Shown piece after piece: positions 41,396 to 50,235 of a DNA stretch of 64,000 bases. The notes beneath the pieces were generated by a model. The model was not told the DNA's origin. It worked only from the letters and a program-made list of their open reading frames with translations, and ran no database searches. A program made the translations under genes and the position numbers. Positions within the stretch are counted from its first letter, which is position 1, and every line of letters starts with the position of its first letter. This stretch comes from an uncultured Alistipes sp. Its GTDB lineage: Bacteria; Bacteroidota; Bacteroidia; Bacteroidales; Rikenellaceae. The stretch covers positions 71,276-135,275 of the forward strand of contig CALLRW010000039.1 in the NCBI GenBank assembly GCA_938014215.1, given 5' to 3'.

Positions 41396-42194
41396 ATGAA
41401 AAAATTATCCCTATTGGCAGTGAGCCTGCTGGTCGTCGTGGCGAGCGGGGTGCAGGCTCAGAATCAGAGTGACGAGATGACGCAGCGTCTGGACTCGTTG
41501 CAGCAGGTCGTGAACAACATGTCGAACACCAACCAGGAGCTTGAACAGGAGCGGTTGAACCGGGTGGTGTGGAAGGATCGTGCGAAATATTTCAACCTGG
41601 GCTACGTCAAGCAGACGCTGACGGACAAATCCACGGGTATCGAACTGCAGAGTGACTTCGGTGTTTCGCTGAGCAGCGGCAAGACCTATTACCTGCACAA
41701 GAAGCCGCTGGCCGGGATGATCAAGTTCGGCCTCGACTGGACGTGGATGGATCTCAACTATGCGAAGTCGACGCTTCCGGAACTCGACCCCGAGACGGGC
41801 AGCGTGGATGAGTCGGCGGTCCACCAGGCGGAATTCAGCATGCAGTTCGGCCCCTCGGTGACTCAATCCGGTGCACCGGCTCAAGGTGAGCGGCTATTTC
41901 CGGGTGGCGCCGTCCTATTCGGCCCTCTACATGAACGACACGTTCCACCACCACTACGTGACGATGTGGAATGCGGGCTGCGCCGTTGCGTGGAACGTGA
42001 TCTCGGTCGGCGTCGAGTGGCGCTGGGGATCGGCCAACTACAGCGGACTGTCGTTCGACGAATCGAACTTCGACGAGGATGCCTTCGGCGACGAGGAGAA
42101 TCCCTCGGTGGGGGACATCATGGACGAAATGTCGGTGCCGAAGCGCAAGTTCAAGACCTCGTCGATGCGGATCTACCTCAGCTTCCGCTTCTGA
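41396..42194 (+). pseudogene. Outer-membrane beta-barrel-like protein gene with a frameshift near 41861
   Basis: The first part codes a signal peptide (MKKLSLLAVSLLVVVASGVQA), a coiled-coil-like stretch (residues about 25-55) and the start of an aromatic strand-rich domain. The sense then moves to another frame: after FGPSVT (codon ACT at 41861-41863) the natural continuation LNPVHRLKVSGYFRVAP is read in the next frame, which is open from 41862 and runs to a stop at 42194, ending SSMRIYLSFRF, a good outer-membrane C-terminal strand. The join would be restored by two bases (ACTCTCAAT instead of ACTCAAT). In the uncorrected frame the protein runs on into non-homologous Arg-rich sequence. True mutation, or sequencing error, cannot be told apart. 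Confidence 0.8.
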
Positions 42195-42217
42195 TTTCTT
42201 CCGGCAAGAGGATCCGG

Positions 42218-42252
42218 CGACGGCCTGCAACGCTGCGGGCCGTCGTTTTTTT
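42218..42252 (+). terminator. Terminator after the frameshifted gene
   Basis: CGACGGCC and GGCCGTCG form a perfect stem followed by seven T. Confidence 0.9.
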
Positions 42253-42283
42253 GCCGGGTGCGGCCGCGGAAACCCCTCGCGGA

Positions 42284-42314
42284 ATTGCACGGGGCGAATA
42301 TTTCGTTATCTTTG
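42284..42314 (+). promoter_or_regulatory. Promoter of the TPM-lemA-eamA operon
   Basis: ATTG at 42284-42287, a 19-base gap, then TATCTTTG at 42307-42314. The start codon is 11 bases downstream. Confidence 0.75.
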
Positions 42315-42324
42315 TGGTTGCAAT

Positions 42325-43242
42325 ATGACGATGAAACGAATTCTGCTTTTGGCGCTGCTGCTTGCGAGTTTCGCGACGCTGCGGGCGCGCACCTACCGCG
42401 TGGAGGAGATCCCCAACGTGCAGCTGCGCGACGCGCGGCGCTATGTCTCGAATCCCGACGGCATCCTCTCGGCCGGGGCGACGCTGCGGATCGATTCGAT
42501 CTGCGCATCGCTGCGCGAGCGGGGACTGGCCCAGGTGGCGGTAGTGGCCGTCGACGATGTGGCGGGCGGCGATCTCTTCCAGTTTGCCATCGAGCTGTTC
42601 CGCCGGTGGGGCGTGGGCTCCTCGGCGAGCAACAACGGACTGGGCATCCTGCTGGCGAAGGATCGCCGCGAGATCCGCTTCGTCACCGGTCAGGGGTTGG
42701 AGGGGATCCTCCCCGACGCCCTCTGCAAGCGGATCCAGATGCAGCGCATGCTGCCCTTCTTCCGGGAGGGGGACTACAGCGCGGGAATGGTCGCCGGTGT
42801 GGAGGCTGCGGCCGCGGTGCTCGAAGGGGGCAACCCCGATCTGAGCGACAGCGGTGCGGAAGAGTTGCCCGGATGGGCGATCCTGCTGCTGACGGGAGGA
42901 GTCGTGTTCGGGCTGCCGCTTTTGCTGTGGCTGGCCCGCCGCCAGGCGCGTCCGCGCTGCCCCGCATGCGGCCGGCGCGGACTGAAACAGGTCTCGTGCG
43001 TCGAGGTGGGGCTGACTCCGGAATACCGCATCGAGGAGTGTGAATACCTTTGCCCGCACTGCGGCAAACGCTTCCGGCGGCGGCAGCGCAGCTACCGGGA
43101 CGACCATTTCGGCGGTCCGGGCGGCGGGATGATCATCGGCGGCGGTCTGGGCGGCTTCGGCGGCGGCCGGGGCGGTTCGTTCGGCGGAGGATCCTTCGGC
43201 GGGGGATCGTTCGGAGGCGGAGGCGCCGGCTCGAACTGGTAG
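42325..43242 (+). CDS. TPM domain protein (YgcG-like) with zinc ribbon
   Basis: A 305-residue protein: signal peptide or N-terminal anchor, a TPM domain (about 30-175; VSNPDGILSAGATLRIDSI and GSSASNNGLGILLAKDRREIRFVTGQGLEG, given by their regions), a membrane segment (ILLLTGGVVFGLPLLLWLA), then a cytoplasmic zinc ribbon with two CxxC pairs (CPAC and CPHC) and a Gly/Ser/Phe-rich tail. TPM proteins are often paired with LemA, as here, 55 bases downstream. Their role is tied to membrane protein or photosystem maintenance in other groups; unknown in Bacteroidetes. Confidence 0.88.
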   Translation: MTMKRILLLALLLASFATLRARTYRVEEIPNVQLRDARRYVSNPDGILSAGATLRIDSICASLRERGLAQVAVVAVDDVAGGDLFQFAIELFRRWGVGSSASNNGLGILLAKDRREIRFVTGQGLEGILPDALCKRIQMQRMLPFFREGDYSAGMVAGVEAAAAVLEGGNPDLSDSGAEELPGWAILLLTGGVVFGLPLLLWLARRQARPRCPACGRRGLKQVSCVEVGLTPEYRIEECEYLCPHCGKRFRRRQRSYRDDHFGGPGGGMIIGGGLGGFGGGRGGSFGGGSFGGGSFGGGGAGSNW

Positions 43243-43297
43243 CACGATGCGATATGACTGAAAATGAGATATTAACCTGATAAACAAACATCGAAAA

Positions 43298-43873
43298 ATG
43301 AAAAAATGGATCTGGATCGGAGTCGTGGCGGTTGTCGCGATCTTCTTCTACGTCACCTACAACGGGCTGGTCAACAAGGAGGAGCGGGTGCGGAGCGCCT
43401 GGTCGAATGTCGAGACGCAGTACCAGCGGCGTGCGGATCTGATTCCGAATCTGGTCAATACGGTCAAGGGCTACGCCGAGCATGAGTCGCAGACCCTGTC
43501 GGAGGTGACCGAGGCGCGGACACGGGCCACGTCGATCAACCTTTCGGCCGACGAACTGACCCCCGAGCGGCTGGCCGAATTCCAGCAGGCACAGGCCGGC
43601 GTGCGTTCGGCACTGGGTCGTCTGATCGCCGTGGCGGAGAACTACCCCGATCTGAAGGCCAACCAGAACTTCCTCGAACTGCAGACCCAGCTCGAGGGGA
43701 CCGAGAACCGGATTTCGGTCTCGCGTCAGGACTTCAACCATGCGGCCGAGGCCTACAACCGCACGGTACGGCGTTTCCCGTCGAATCTCGTGGCCGCGAT
43801 GTTCGGCTTCGAGCGCAAACCCTACTTCGAAGCTTCGGAGGGAAGCTCCGCGGTTCCCGAGGTGAAGTTCTGA
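43298..43873 (+). CDS. lemA: LemA family protein
   Basis: A 191-residue LemA protein with one N-terminal membrane segment (IWIGVVAVVAIFFYV) and the conserved helical domain (VRSAWSNVETQYQRRADLIPNLV, residues about 31-53; QNFLELQTQLEGTENRI near 125). LemA occurs with TPM proteins, and the two form an operon here. Function unknown. Its stop is 1 base before the next gene starts. Confidence 0.95.
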   Translation: MKKWIWIGVVAVVAIFFYVTYNGLVNKEERVRSAWSNVETQYQRRADLIPNLVNTVKGYAEHESQTLSEVTEARTRATSINLSADELTPERLAEFQQAQAGVRSALGRLIAVAENYPDLKANQNFLELQTQLEGTENRISVSRQDFNHAAEAYNRTVRRFPSNLVAAMFGFERKPYFEASEGSSAVPEVKF

Positions 43874-43874
43874 G

Positions 43875-44882
43875 ATGCCGTCCGAACGAATGCGCGGCTA
43901 TCTGCTGGGTGCGGTAGCCGCGGCCAGCTACGGCCTGAATCCGCTCTTTGCCCTGCCGCTCTACGGGGCGGGCATGGGGGCCGATTCGGTGCTCTTCTAC
44001 CGCTACGTGCTGGCGGTGGTGATGCTGGGGGTGCTGATGCTCGTGCGGCGGCAGTCGTTCGCCGTCTCGCGGCGTGAGATCGTGCCGCTCATGATCATGG
44101 GTCTCCTCTTTTCGGCCTCGTCGCTGCTGCTGTTCGAGAGCTATAACCTGATGGATGCGGGCATCGCCTCGACGATCCTCTTCGTCTACCCGGTGATGGT
44201 GGCGGTGATCATGGCCGTGGGTTTCCACGAACGGGTTACGGTGGTCACGGTCCTCTCGATCGTGCTGGCGTGTGCGGGCATTTCGCTCCTCTACAAGGGG
44301 GGCGACGGCTCGACGCTCAACCTTACGGGGGTCATCCTGGTCTTCCTTTCGGCCCTCTCCTATGCGATCTATATCGTCGGGATCAACCGCTCGTCGCTGA
44401 GCCGCCTCCCGACCGAGAAGCTCACCTTCTATGCTCTGCTGTTCGGGTCGCTGGTCTACATCGTGCGCTTGCGCGGCTGCAGCGAACTGCAGGCCATCCC
44501 CTCGCCGCTGCTGTGGGTGAACGCCATCTCGCTGGCCCTCTTCCCGACGATCATCTCGCTGGTGACGATGGCCGGGGCGATCCGCCGCATCGGCTCGACC
44601 CCGACGGCGATTCTCGGAGCGCTGGAGCCCGTCACGGCGCTGTTTTTCGGCGTCGTGGTCTTCGGCGAGGCCTTCACGCTGCGGATCGGGGTGGGGGTGG
44701 TGCTGATTCTGGTGGCCGTGACGCTGATCATTGCGGGCCAGTCGCTGCATCTTCCCAACTCGGTCACCCATCTGGCCCGCTGGATGCGGCGTCCGCACCT
44801 GCCGCACTGGGCCGTCCGCTGGGCCCACCGCCTGCCGCGGCCCCGTCTGCATCACCATCGGGAGCCGCAGAGCCCCTGTTGA
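43875..44882 (+). CDS. EamA-family (DMT) transporter
   Basis: A 335-residue protein with ten hydrophobic segments, two EamA repeats (first GYLLGAVAAASYGLNPLFALP, second LNLTGVILVFLSALSYAIYIV; regions only). The C-terminal tail after about residue 285 is unusually rich in Arg, His and Pro (residues RRPHLPHWAVRWAHR near the end), longer than in ordinary EamA proteins. Substrate unknown. It is the last gene of the TPM-lemA operon, followed by a very strong terminator. Confidence 0.88.
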   Translation: MPSERMRGYLLGAVAAASYGLNPLFALPLYGAGMGADSVLFYRYVLAVVMLGVLMLVRRQSFAVSRREIVPLMIMGLLFSASSLLLFESYNLMDAGIASTILFVYPVMVAVIMAVGFHERVTVVTVLSIVLACAGISLLYKGGDGSTLNLTGVILVFLSALSYAIYIVGINRSSLSRLPTEKLTFYALLFGSLVYIVRLRGCSELQAIPSPLLWVNAISLALFPTIISLVTMAGAIRRIGSTPTAILGALEPVTALFFGVVVFGEAFTLRIGVGVVLILVAVTLIIAGQSLHLPNSVTHLARWMRRPHLPHWAVRWAHRLPRPRLHHHREPQSPC

Positions 44883-44900
44883 ATGTCATACCTCTATAAT

Positions 44901-44942
44901 AAAAGCGGATCGCCGGGTTACATGCCCGGCGATCCGCTTTTT
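44901..44942. terminator. Strong bidirectional terminator
   Basis: A perfect stem of 17 bases starting AAAAGCGGATCG, with a 7-base loop, flanked by A and T runs. It can serve both the eamA gene and the convergent outer-membrane protein gene. Confidence 0.95.
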
Positions 44943-44977
44943 GGAGACTGTCCCTGTCGGCCTGTCGGCGGATCGGG

Positions 44978-47347
44978 TTACAGTCGTTTCTTCTCCTCCT
45001 CGGAGCCTGCCTCGACGGACTTTTTATGGAAGGCCTTGCCGCTCTTGAAGTTCCAGGTCACGCCGAACCGATACTGGCGGTTGCTCCAGGGCTGGCTGAC
45101 CTTGACCGTGCGGACGAAGCCATCGCCGTTGGCTCCGATCGTCTGGCCTTGATCGAGGATGTTGCGGACCGAGAAGGAGAGGGTAAACCGCTCGCCGAAA
45201 CGCTTCTTGATGCCGGCCTGCAGCATGTGGTTGGGCATCACCCAGATGTTGCCCAGGTCGATGCGGCTCTGGTAGAAGTACGAGCAGTCGATGTAGAACT
45301 TGGCCGGCAGCGAGAAGGTGTTCGAGACGTTGACGAATGCCCAGTTGAAGTACTGCTGGGCGCCGTGCTGCTCGACGCGCTGACCGCGGCGCATGTAGGT
45401 GGCGTTGACGTTGAGCTGCCACCACTTGGTGGGCTGGAAGGGCAGGTTGGCCGAGAGGTAGTAGCTCGACGTAGCGTCGTAGTTGACCCAGTCGATGCGC
45501 AGCATGTCGGGGTTTTCGGGATCGGTGAGCATCGCCTGCTGGATCTCGTCGGTGACGATCTGCACGCCGGCCGTGAGGGTGTATTTGTGGGCCAGTACGG
45601 CGGTGAGGCTCAGGTCGTTCTGATACGAGGGGTTGAGCCGCGGGTTACCGGTCTGATAGGTGTAGTCGGAGATCTGCGTCCGCTGCGGGTTGAGGCACCA
45701 GAAGCGCGGGCGCTCGATCGTGCGGGCATACTGCAGGATCAGCGAGTAGCCCTTCTCCTGCGAAAGGGCGTAGGAGATGTTGGCGTTGGGGAAGAGCGAG
45801 AAGTAGTCCTGCTTGACGTCGCTGCCCTTGCCGTAGGTGTGGGTGAACTCGCCGCGCAGACCGGCCACCAGGCTCCAGCGTCCGAGCTGGGCCGAGGCGA
45901 TGGCGTAGGCTGCCGCGATGTTTTCGGTGTAGTTGATCGTGTAGCTCTGGTTGTCGTTGCGCAGCCAGGCGTCGGCCTTCTGGTATTCGTAGAGGGCGGT
46001 GTTGCGCATGTCGTTGAAGGTGTACTTGGCACCGGCCTTCAGCGTCCAGCGGGGCGAGAAGCTCTTTTCGAGGGCGAGCGTGGCCGTTGCCACGTCGTAG
46101 ATGCTCGTGGCGTTGTCGCGGTAGAGCGAGTCGACGAAGGTGTTGCCCGTGGTGATGCGGCTCGAGTTGTCGTTCCCCGAGTCGGAGTTGCGGCGGGTGT
46201 AGTCGGCCAGCAGCTTGAGGGTCGAGCCGAGGGTGTCGAGCTTGTGGATGTAGTTGAACGTCACGGCGTAGGTGTTGTTGAGGCTGTGGCTGTTGAAGAT
46301 GCTTCGGGTGTTGACCACCTCGCTGCCGTCACTCAGATCGGTCGAGGTCTGGTTCGGGCCTCCCGACTTGCCACGCCAGTAGGAGAACTCGGCACCGATG
46401 CTGTTTTTCTGGTCCAGTTCGAAGATGCTTCCGGCATTGACACCGTAACTTTCGTCGTCGTTCCGGTTGACCGAGTGGGCGGTAAGCCCCTTGTTCGAGC
46501 CGCTGTAGATGGTATTCTCGTTGGAGATGGTCTTCGTATCGCCGCCGGGCGAGGCCCACACCGAGGCGTAGAAGTCGAGCCGTCCGGAGTGGACGTTGAT
46601 GTTGGCCGAGGGGTCGTAGGAGTGGTAAATGTCGCTCAGCGTGGTGTTGAAGGCGACCGACCCGTTCATGCCGTTTTCGCGCCGTTTCTTGAGGGTGATC
46701 TTGATGATGCCGGCCGACGAATCGGCGTCGAAATCGGCACCGGTGACCGGCACGACCTCGATCTTCTGGATCTCCTCGGCGCGCAGCGAGCGCAGATAGG
46801 TCAGCAGCTGTTCGTTGTCCATCCTCAGCTCGCGGTCGTTGACGAAGACCTTCGAGCCGCTCTTGCCGTTGATCGAGATCTTCTCGCCGTCGATCCAGAC
46901 GCCGGGGGCATGTTCGAGCAGTTCGATGCCGTCCTTGCCGATGGCGGCGGGGGCGTTTGCCACGTCGACGACGAAGCGGTCGGCCTCGCGGCGCACGAGC
47001 TGGGCCGAGACGACCACCCCTTCGATCTGCGTCGAGGAGCTCCGCATGACGAACTCACCGAGGTCGTTGTCCTGTTCGACGCGGACCACCCGTTTCACGG
47101 AGTCGAGGCCGAGGTACTGGATCTGGAGGGTGTACTCGCCGGGAGCGACCTTTAGTTCGAAGCGTCCGTCGGCGTCGGTGGCCATGCCGGCCACCTGCTG
47201 CTCGTCCTTCATCAGGACGACCGTCGCATATTCGACGGCCTTTCCCTGCTGGTCGACGACGCGGCCGTGGGCGGGGAACAGTCTTGCGGCCGAGGCGGTC
47301 AGGGCCGCAGCGGCGAGGATCGTGATCAGGAGAATCCACTTTTTCAT
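44978..47347 (-). CDS. TonB-dependent receptor-like outer-membrane beta-barrel protein
   Basis: A 789-residue outer-membrane protein: signal peptide, carboxypeptidase-D regulatory-like domain (GRVVDQQGKAVEYATVVL, residues about 29-110), a plug region (DGIELLEHAPGVWIDGEKISINGKSG and KIEVVPVTGADFDADSSAGIIKI, regions only), then an OMP_b-brl_3 type barrel. It lacks an obvious N-terminal TonB box. Such proteins are abundant in Bacteroidetes and import or export unknown ligands. No SusD partner is nearby. Confidence 0.92.
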   Translation of the reverse strand: MKKWILLITILAAAALTASAARLFPAHGRVVDQQGKAVEYATVVLMKDEQQVAGMATDADGRFELKVAPGEYTLQIQYLGLDSVKRVVRVEQDNDLGEFVMRSSSTQIEGVVVSAQLVRREADRFVVDVANAPAAIGKDGIELLEHAPGVWIDGEKISINGKSGSKVFVNDRELRMDNEQLLTYLRSLRAEEIQKIEVVPVTGADFDADSSAGIIKITLKKRRENGMNGSVAFNTTLSDIYHSYDPSANINVHSGRLDFYASVWASPGGDTKTISNENTIYSGSNKGLTAHSVNRNDDESYGVNAGSIFELDQKNSIGAEFSYWRGKSGGPNQTSTDLSDGSEVVNTRSIFNSHSLNNTYAVTFNYIHKLDTLGSTLKLLADYTRRNSDSGNDNSSRITTGNTFVDSLYRDNATSIYDVATATLALEKSFSPRWTLKAGAKYTFNDMRNTALYEYQKADAWLRNDNQSYTINYTENIAAAYAIASAQLGRWSLVAGLRGEFTHTYGKGSDVKQDYFSLFPNANISYALSQEKGYSLILQYARTIERPRFWCLNPQRTQISDYTYQTGNPRLNPSYQNDLSLTAVLAHKYTLTAGVQIVTDEIQQAMLTDPENPDMLRIDWVNYDATSSYYLSANLPFQPTKWWQLNVNATYMRRGQRVEQHGAQQYFNWAFVNVSNTFSLPAKFYIDCSYFYQSRIDLGNIWVMPNHMLQAGIKKRFGERFTLSFSVRNILDQGQTIGANGDGFVRTVKVSQPWSNRQYRFGVTWNFKSGKAFHKKSVEAGSEEEKKRL

Positions 47348-47542
47348 GGTATTCGGAGTTTGAGTTGTTTGCTTTTTGATCTATTCGACAATGCGAAGAT
47401 ATATAAAAATCTTTATACTGTGTATCGCAAAGTACTAATTTTTCAAAAAAAAGTTGATACATATATTTTATGGGGATGAATTTGGGAAAAATTTGTTGAA
47501 AAAACGTCGCTCCGAGGGGTAGGAAACCCGGGAAATAATGAT

Positions 47543-47550
47543 TAAATTTG
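47543..47550 (+). promoter_or_regulatory. Candidate -7 box for the plsC-parE-parC-aroK-murI unit
   Basis: TAAATTTG, a full TAnnTTTG match in an A/T-rich stretch, 61 bases before the plsC-like start. No upstream box at the usual spacing. Confidence 0.5.
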
Positions 47551-47610
47551 CAGGATAAATCACCGTCGGACCCGCTTTGCGAATGCGGTATCTGCGAAAA
47601 CAACAACCTT

Positions 47611-48339
47611 ATGCTGAGCGCGTTATACTACATTTTCTTGGTGCTGCTGTGCACCGTGTTCATGATTCTGTCGGCCGTGGCGCTGGTGGTGTGCTACCCG
47701 TTCGACCGGGGCCGGCGCGTGGTTCACGAGTTGTCGCGGATCCTGGTGCGCATCTTCTTCTTCATCCCGCTGCGCTGGCGCCAGCGGGTCGAGGGGCGTG
47801 AGCGGATCGACCGGCGCAAGCAGTATGTGATCGTCATCAACCACAATACGGTGATCGATATCCCGACGCTGTACTACCTGCCGCTCAATTTCCGGTGGGT
47901 CTCCAAGCGCGAGGTCTTCAAGATCCCCTTCTTCGGGCAGTATCTCGTCTTGCACGGCGACATCTGCATCAACCGCGGACGGGCGACCGAGGCGCTCGAA
48001 CAGATGATCCGCCAGGGCAAGGAGTGGATTTCGCGCGGGGCGTCGATTGCGATCTTCCCCGAGGGGACGCGTTCGAAGGACGGCGAGATCCACCGCTTCA
48101 AGGCGGGGGCCTTCACGCTGGCGCGCGAGGCCGGGGTCGACATCCTGCCGGTGGTGATGGACGGCACGCGGACGCTGATCCACCGCAATCTGCTCTTCAA
48201 CTGGGGCAACCGGATCACGATCCGGGTCCTTCCGCCCATTCCGGCGGAGCGGGTGGCGGCGACGGATCCGCACGAGCTGATGAACGAGGTGCACGACGCG
48301 ATGTGCGCGGCATTGGCCGATATCCGTCAAAGAAGATAG
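47611..48339 (+). CDS. 1-acyl-sn-glycerol-3-phosphate acyltransferase family protein (PlsC-like)
   Basis: A 242-residue lysophospholipid acyltransferase. The start at 47611 gives a hydrophobic N-terminal segment (SALYYIFLVLLCTVFMILSA). The family motifs are NHNTVID (His78, Asp83) and FPEGTRS. It would transfer an acyl group to lysophosphatidic acid in phospholipid synthesis. It ends 4 bases before parE starts, so it heads the unit with parE, parC, aroK and murI. Confidence 0.92.
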   Translation: MLSALYYIFLVLLCTVFMILSAVALVVCYPFDRGRRVVHELSRILVRIFFFIPLRWRQRVEGRERIDRRKQYVIVINHNTVIDIPTLYYLPLNFRWVSKREVFKIPFFGQYLVLHGDICINRGRATEALEQMIRQGKEWISRGASIAIFPEGTRSKDGEIHRFKAGAFTLAREAGVDILPVVMDGTRTLIHRNLLFNWGNRITIRVLPPIPAERVAATDPHELMNEVHDAMCAALADIRQRR

Positions 48340-48342
48340 ACT

Positions 48343-50229
48343 ATGGCAGATTTACTCAATACGAATTTGAACAACTACGGCGACGACGCCATCCGTACGC
48401 TCACCCCGCGCGAGCACGTGCGGCTGCGTCCGGGCATGTATATCGGCAAACTGGGCGACGGCTCGCAGCCCGACGACGGTATCTACGTGCTGATCAAGGA
48501 GGTGACCGACAACTCGATCGACGAGTACATGAACGGTTTCGGCCATCAGATCGACATTACGGTGGCCGACGGCGTGGTGACGGTGCGCGACTACGGGCGC
48601 GGTATTCCGCTCAATTCGCTCTCGGCGGCGGTGAGCGTGATGAACACGGGCGGCAAGTATGACGACGACGAGGAGGGGGCGGCCTTCAAGAAGACGGTCG
48701 GCCTGAACGGCGTGGGCGTCAAGGCGGTGAACTACCTCTCGAGCGACTTCTGGGCCCGCTCGATCCGCAACGGCGAGGCCCATACGGTCCATTTCCAGCA
48801 GGGCATCGAGCAGGATGACAGCTGGGAGAGCGGTCTGACGGAGAAGAACGGCACGGAGGTCCGCTTCCGGGTCGACGAGGCGATCTTCGGCCCCTACAGC
48901 TACCGCATGGAGTATGTCGAGCAGCTGGTCCGCAACTATACCTACCTGAACCGGGGGCTGACCGTGCGCCTGAACGGCAAATCCTTTACGTCGAAGAACG
49001 GCCTGCTGGACCTGCTCGACGAGAACATGTCCGAAGAGCCGCTCTACCCGCCGATCCACCTTTCGGGGGAGGATATCGAGGTGGCGCTGACCCACGGTTC
49101 GGGCTACGGCGAGAGCTGCTATTCGTTCGTCAACGGACAGTACACGACCCAGGGCGGCACGCACCAGGCGGCCTTCCGCGAGGCCGTGGCCAAGACCATC
49201 CGTGAGTTCTACCACAAGGACTACGACCCGGCGGATATCCGTACGTCGTTCATCGGGGCGATTTCGATCCGGGTGTCGAGCCCGATCTTCGAGTCGCAGA
49301 CCAAGACGAAACTCGGTTCGAAGGAGATGTCGAAGTCGGGCCCGACGATCCGCAACTTCGTGATGGAGTTCCTCGGCAAGCACCTCGACGACTACCTGCA
49401 CAAGCACCCCGAGACGGCGCAGATCCTGCAGCGGAAGATCGTCGAGAACGAGAAGGAGCGCAAGGCGATCTCGGGCGTGCAGAAGAAGGCGCGCGAGACG
49501 GCCAAGAAGGTCTCGCTCAACAACCGCAAGCTGCGCGACTGCAAGATCCACCGCACGGACAAGAACGAACTGGCCGAACAGTCGATGATCTTCATCACGG
49601 AGGGAAACTCGGCCTCGGGCTCGATCACCAAGAGCCGCGACGTGCGGACACAGGCGGTCTTCTCGCTGCGCGGCAAACCGCTCAACTGCTTCGGGCTGAC
49701 CAAAAAGGTGGTCTACGAGAACGAGGAGTTCAACCTGCTGCAGGCGGCGCTGAACATCGAGGAGGACATGGACAACCTGCGCTACAACAAGGTGGTCATC
49801 GCGACGGATGCCGATGTCGACGGCATGCACATCCGGCTGCTGATGATGACCTTCTTCCTGCAGTTCTTCCCCGACGTGATCCGCCAGGGGCACCTCTACG
49901 TGCTGCAGACGCCGCTGTTCCGTGTGCGCAACAAGCGGGAGACGCTCTACTGCTACTCGGAGGAGGAGCGGCTGCGGGCGATAGCCAAACTGGGGGCCAG
50001 TGCCGAGATCACGCGGTTCAAAGGTCTGGGCGAGATCTCGCCCGACGAGTTCCGGGAGTTTATCGGCGAGAACATGCGCCTGGACAAGGTGCGCATCACG
50101 AAGGAGGACCCGATTCACGACCTGCTGGAGTTCTACATGGGCAAGAACACCTACGAACGGCAGGGCTTCATCATCGACAACCTGCGCATCGAGGAGGATC
50201 TCGTGGAGCAGGATCTGAAAATCAACTGA
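48343..50229 (+). CDS. parE: DNA topoisomerase IV subunit B (ParE-like)
   Basis: A 628-residue type IIA topoisomerase ATPase subunit. The GHKL ATPase has VRLRPGMYIGKLGDG, EVTDNSIDEY and VGLNGVGVKAVNYLS; the TOPRIM domain has ITEGNSASGS (from about residue 418) and ATDADVDGMHIR. Its pairing directly upstream of a ParC-type A subunit, and length below GyrB, support topoisomerase IV (decatenation) rather than gyrase; gyrA is separate at 59.3 kb. Confidence 0.95.
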   Translation: MADLLNTNLNNYGDDAIRTLTPREHVRLRPGMYIGKLGDGSQPDDGIYVLIKEVTDNSIDEYMNGFGHQIDITVADGVVTVRDYGRGIPLNSLSAAVSVMNTGGKYDDDEEGAAFKKTVGLNGVGVKAVNYLSSDFWARSIRNGEAHTVHFQQGIEQDDSWESGLTEKNGTEVRFRVDEAIFGPYSYRMEYVEQLVRNYTYLNRGLTVRLNGKSFTSKNGLLDLLDENMSEEPLYPPIHLSGEDIEVALTHGSGYGESCYSFVNGQYTTQGGTHQAAFREAVAKTIREFYHKDYDPADIRTSFIGAISIRVSSPIFESQTKTKLGSKEMSKSGPTIRNFVMEFLGKHLDDYLHKHPETAQILQRKIVENEKERKAISGVQKKARETAKKVSLNNRKLRDCKIHRTDKNELAEQSMIFITEGNSASGSITKSRDVRTQAVFSLRGKPLNCFGLTKKVVYENEEFNLLQAALNIEEDMDNLRYNKVVIATDADVDGMHIRLLMMTFFLQFFPDVIRQGHLYVLQTPLFRVRNKRETLYCYSEEERLRAIAKLGASAEITRFKGLGEISPDEFREFIGENMRLDKVRITKEDPIHDLLEFYMGKNTYERQGFIIDNLRIEEDLVEQDLKIN

Positions 50230-50235
50230 CGAATT

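Noticed and set aside
41315..42328. Single 337-codon frame for the outer-membrane gene
   Set aside because: The last half in this frame is Arg-rich nonsense, while the next frame carries the matching beta-barrel end; a frameshift is a better explanation.
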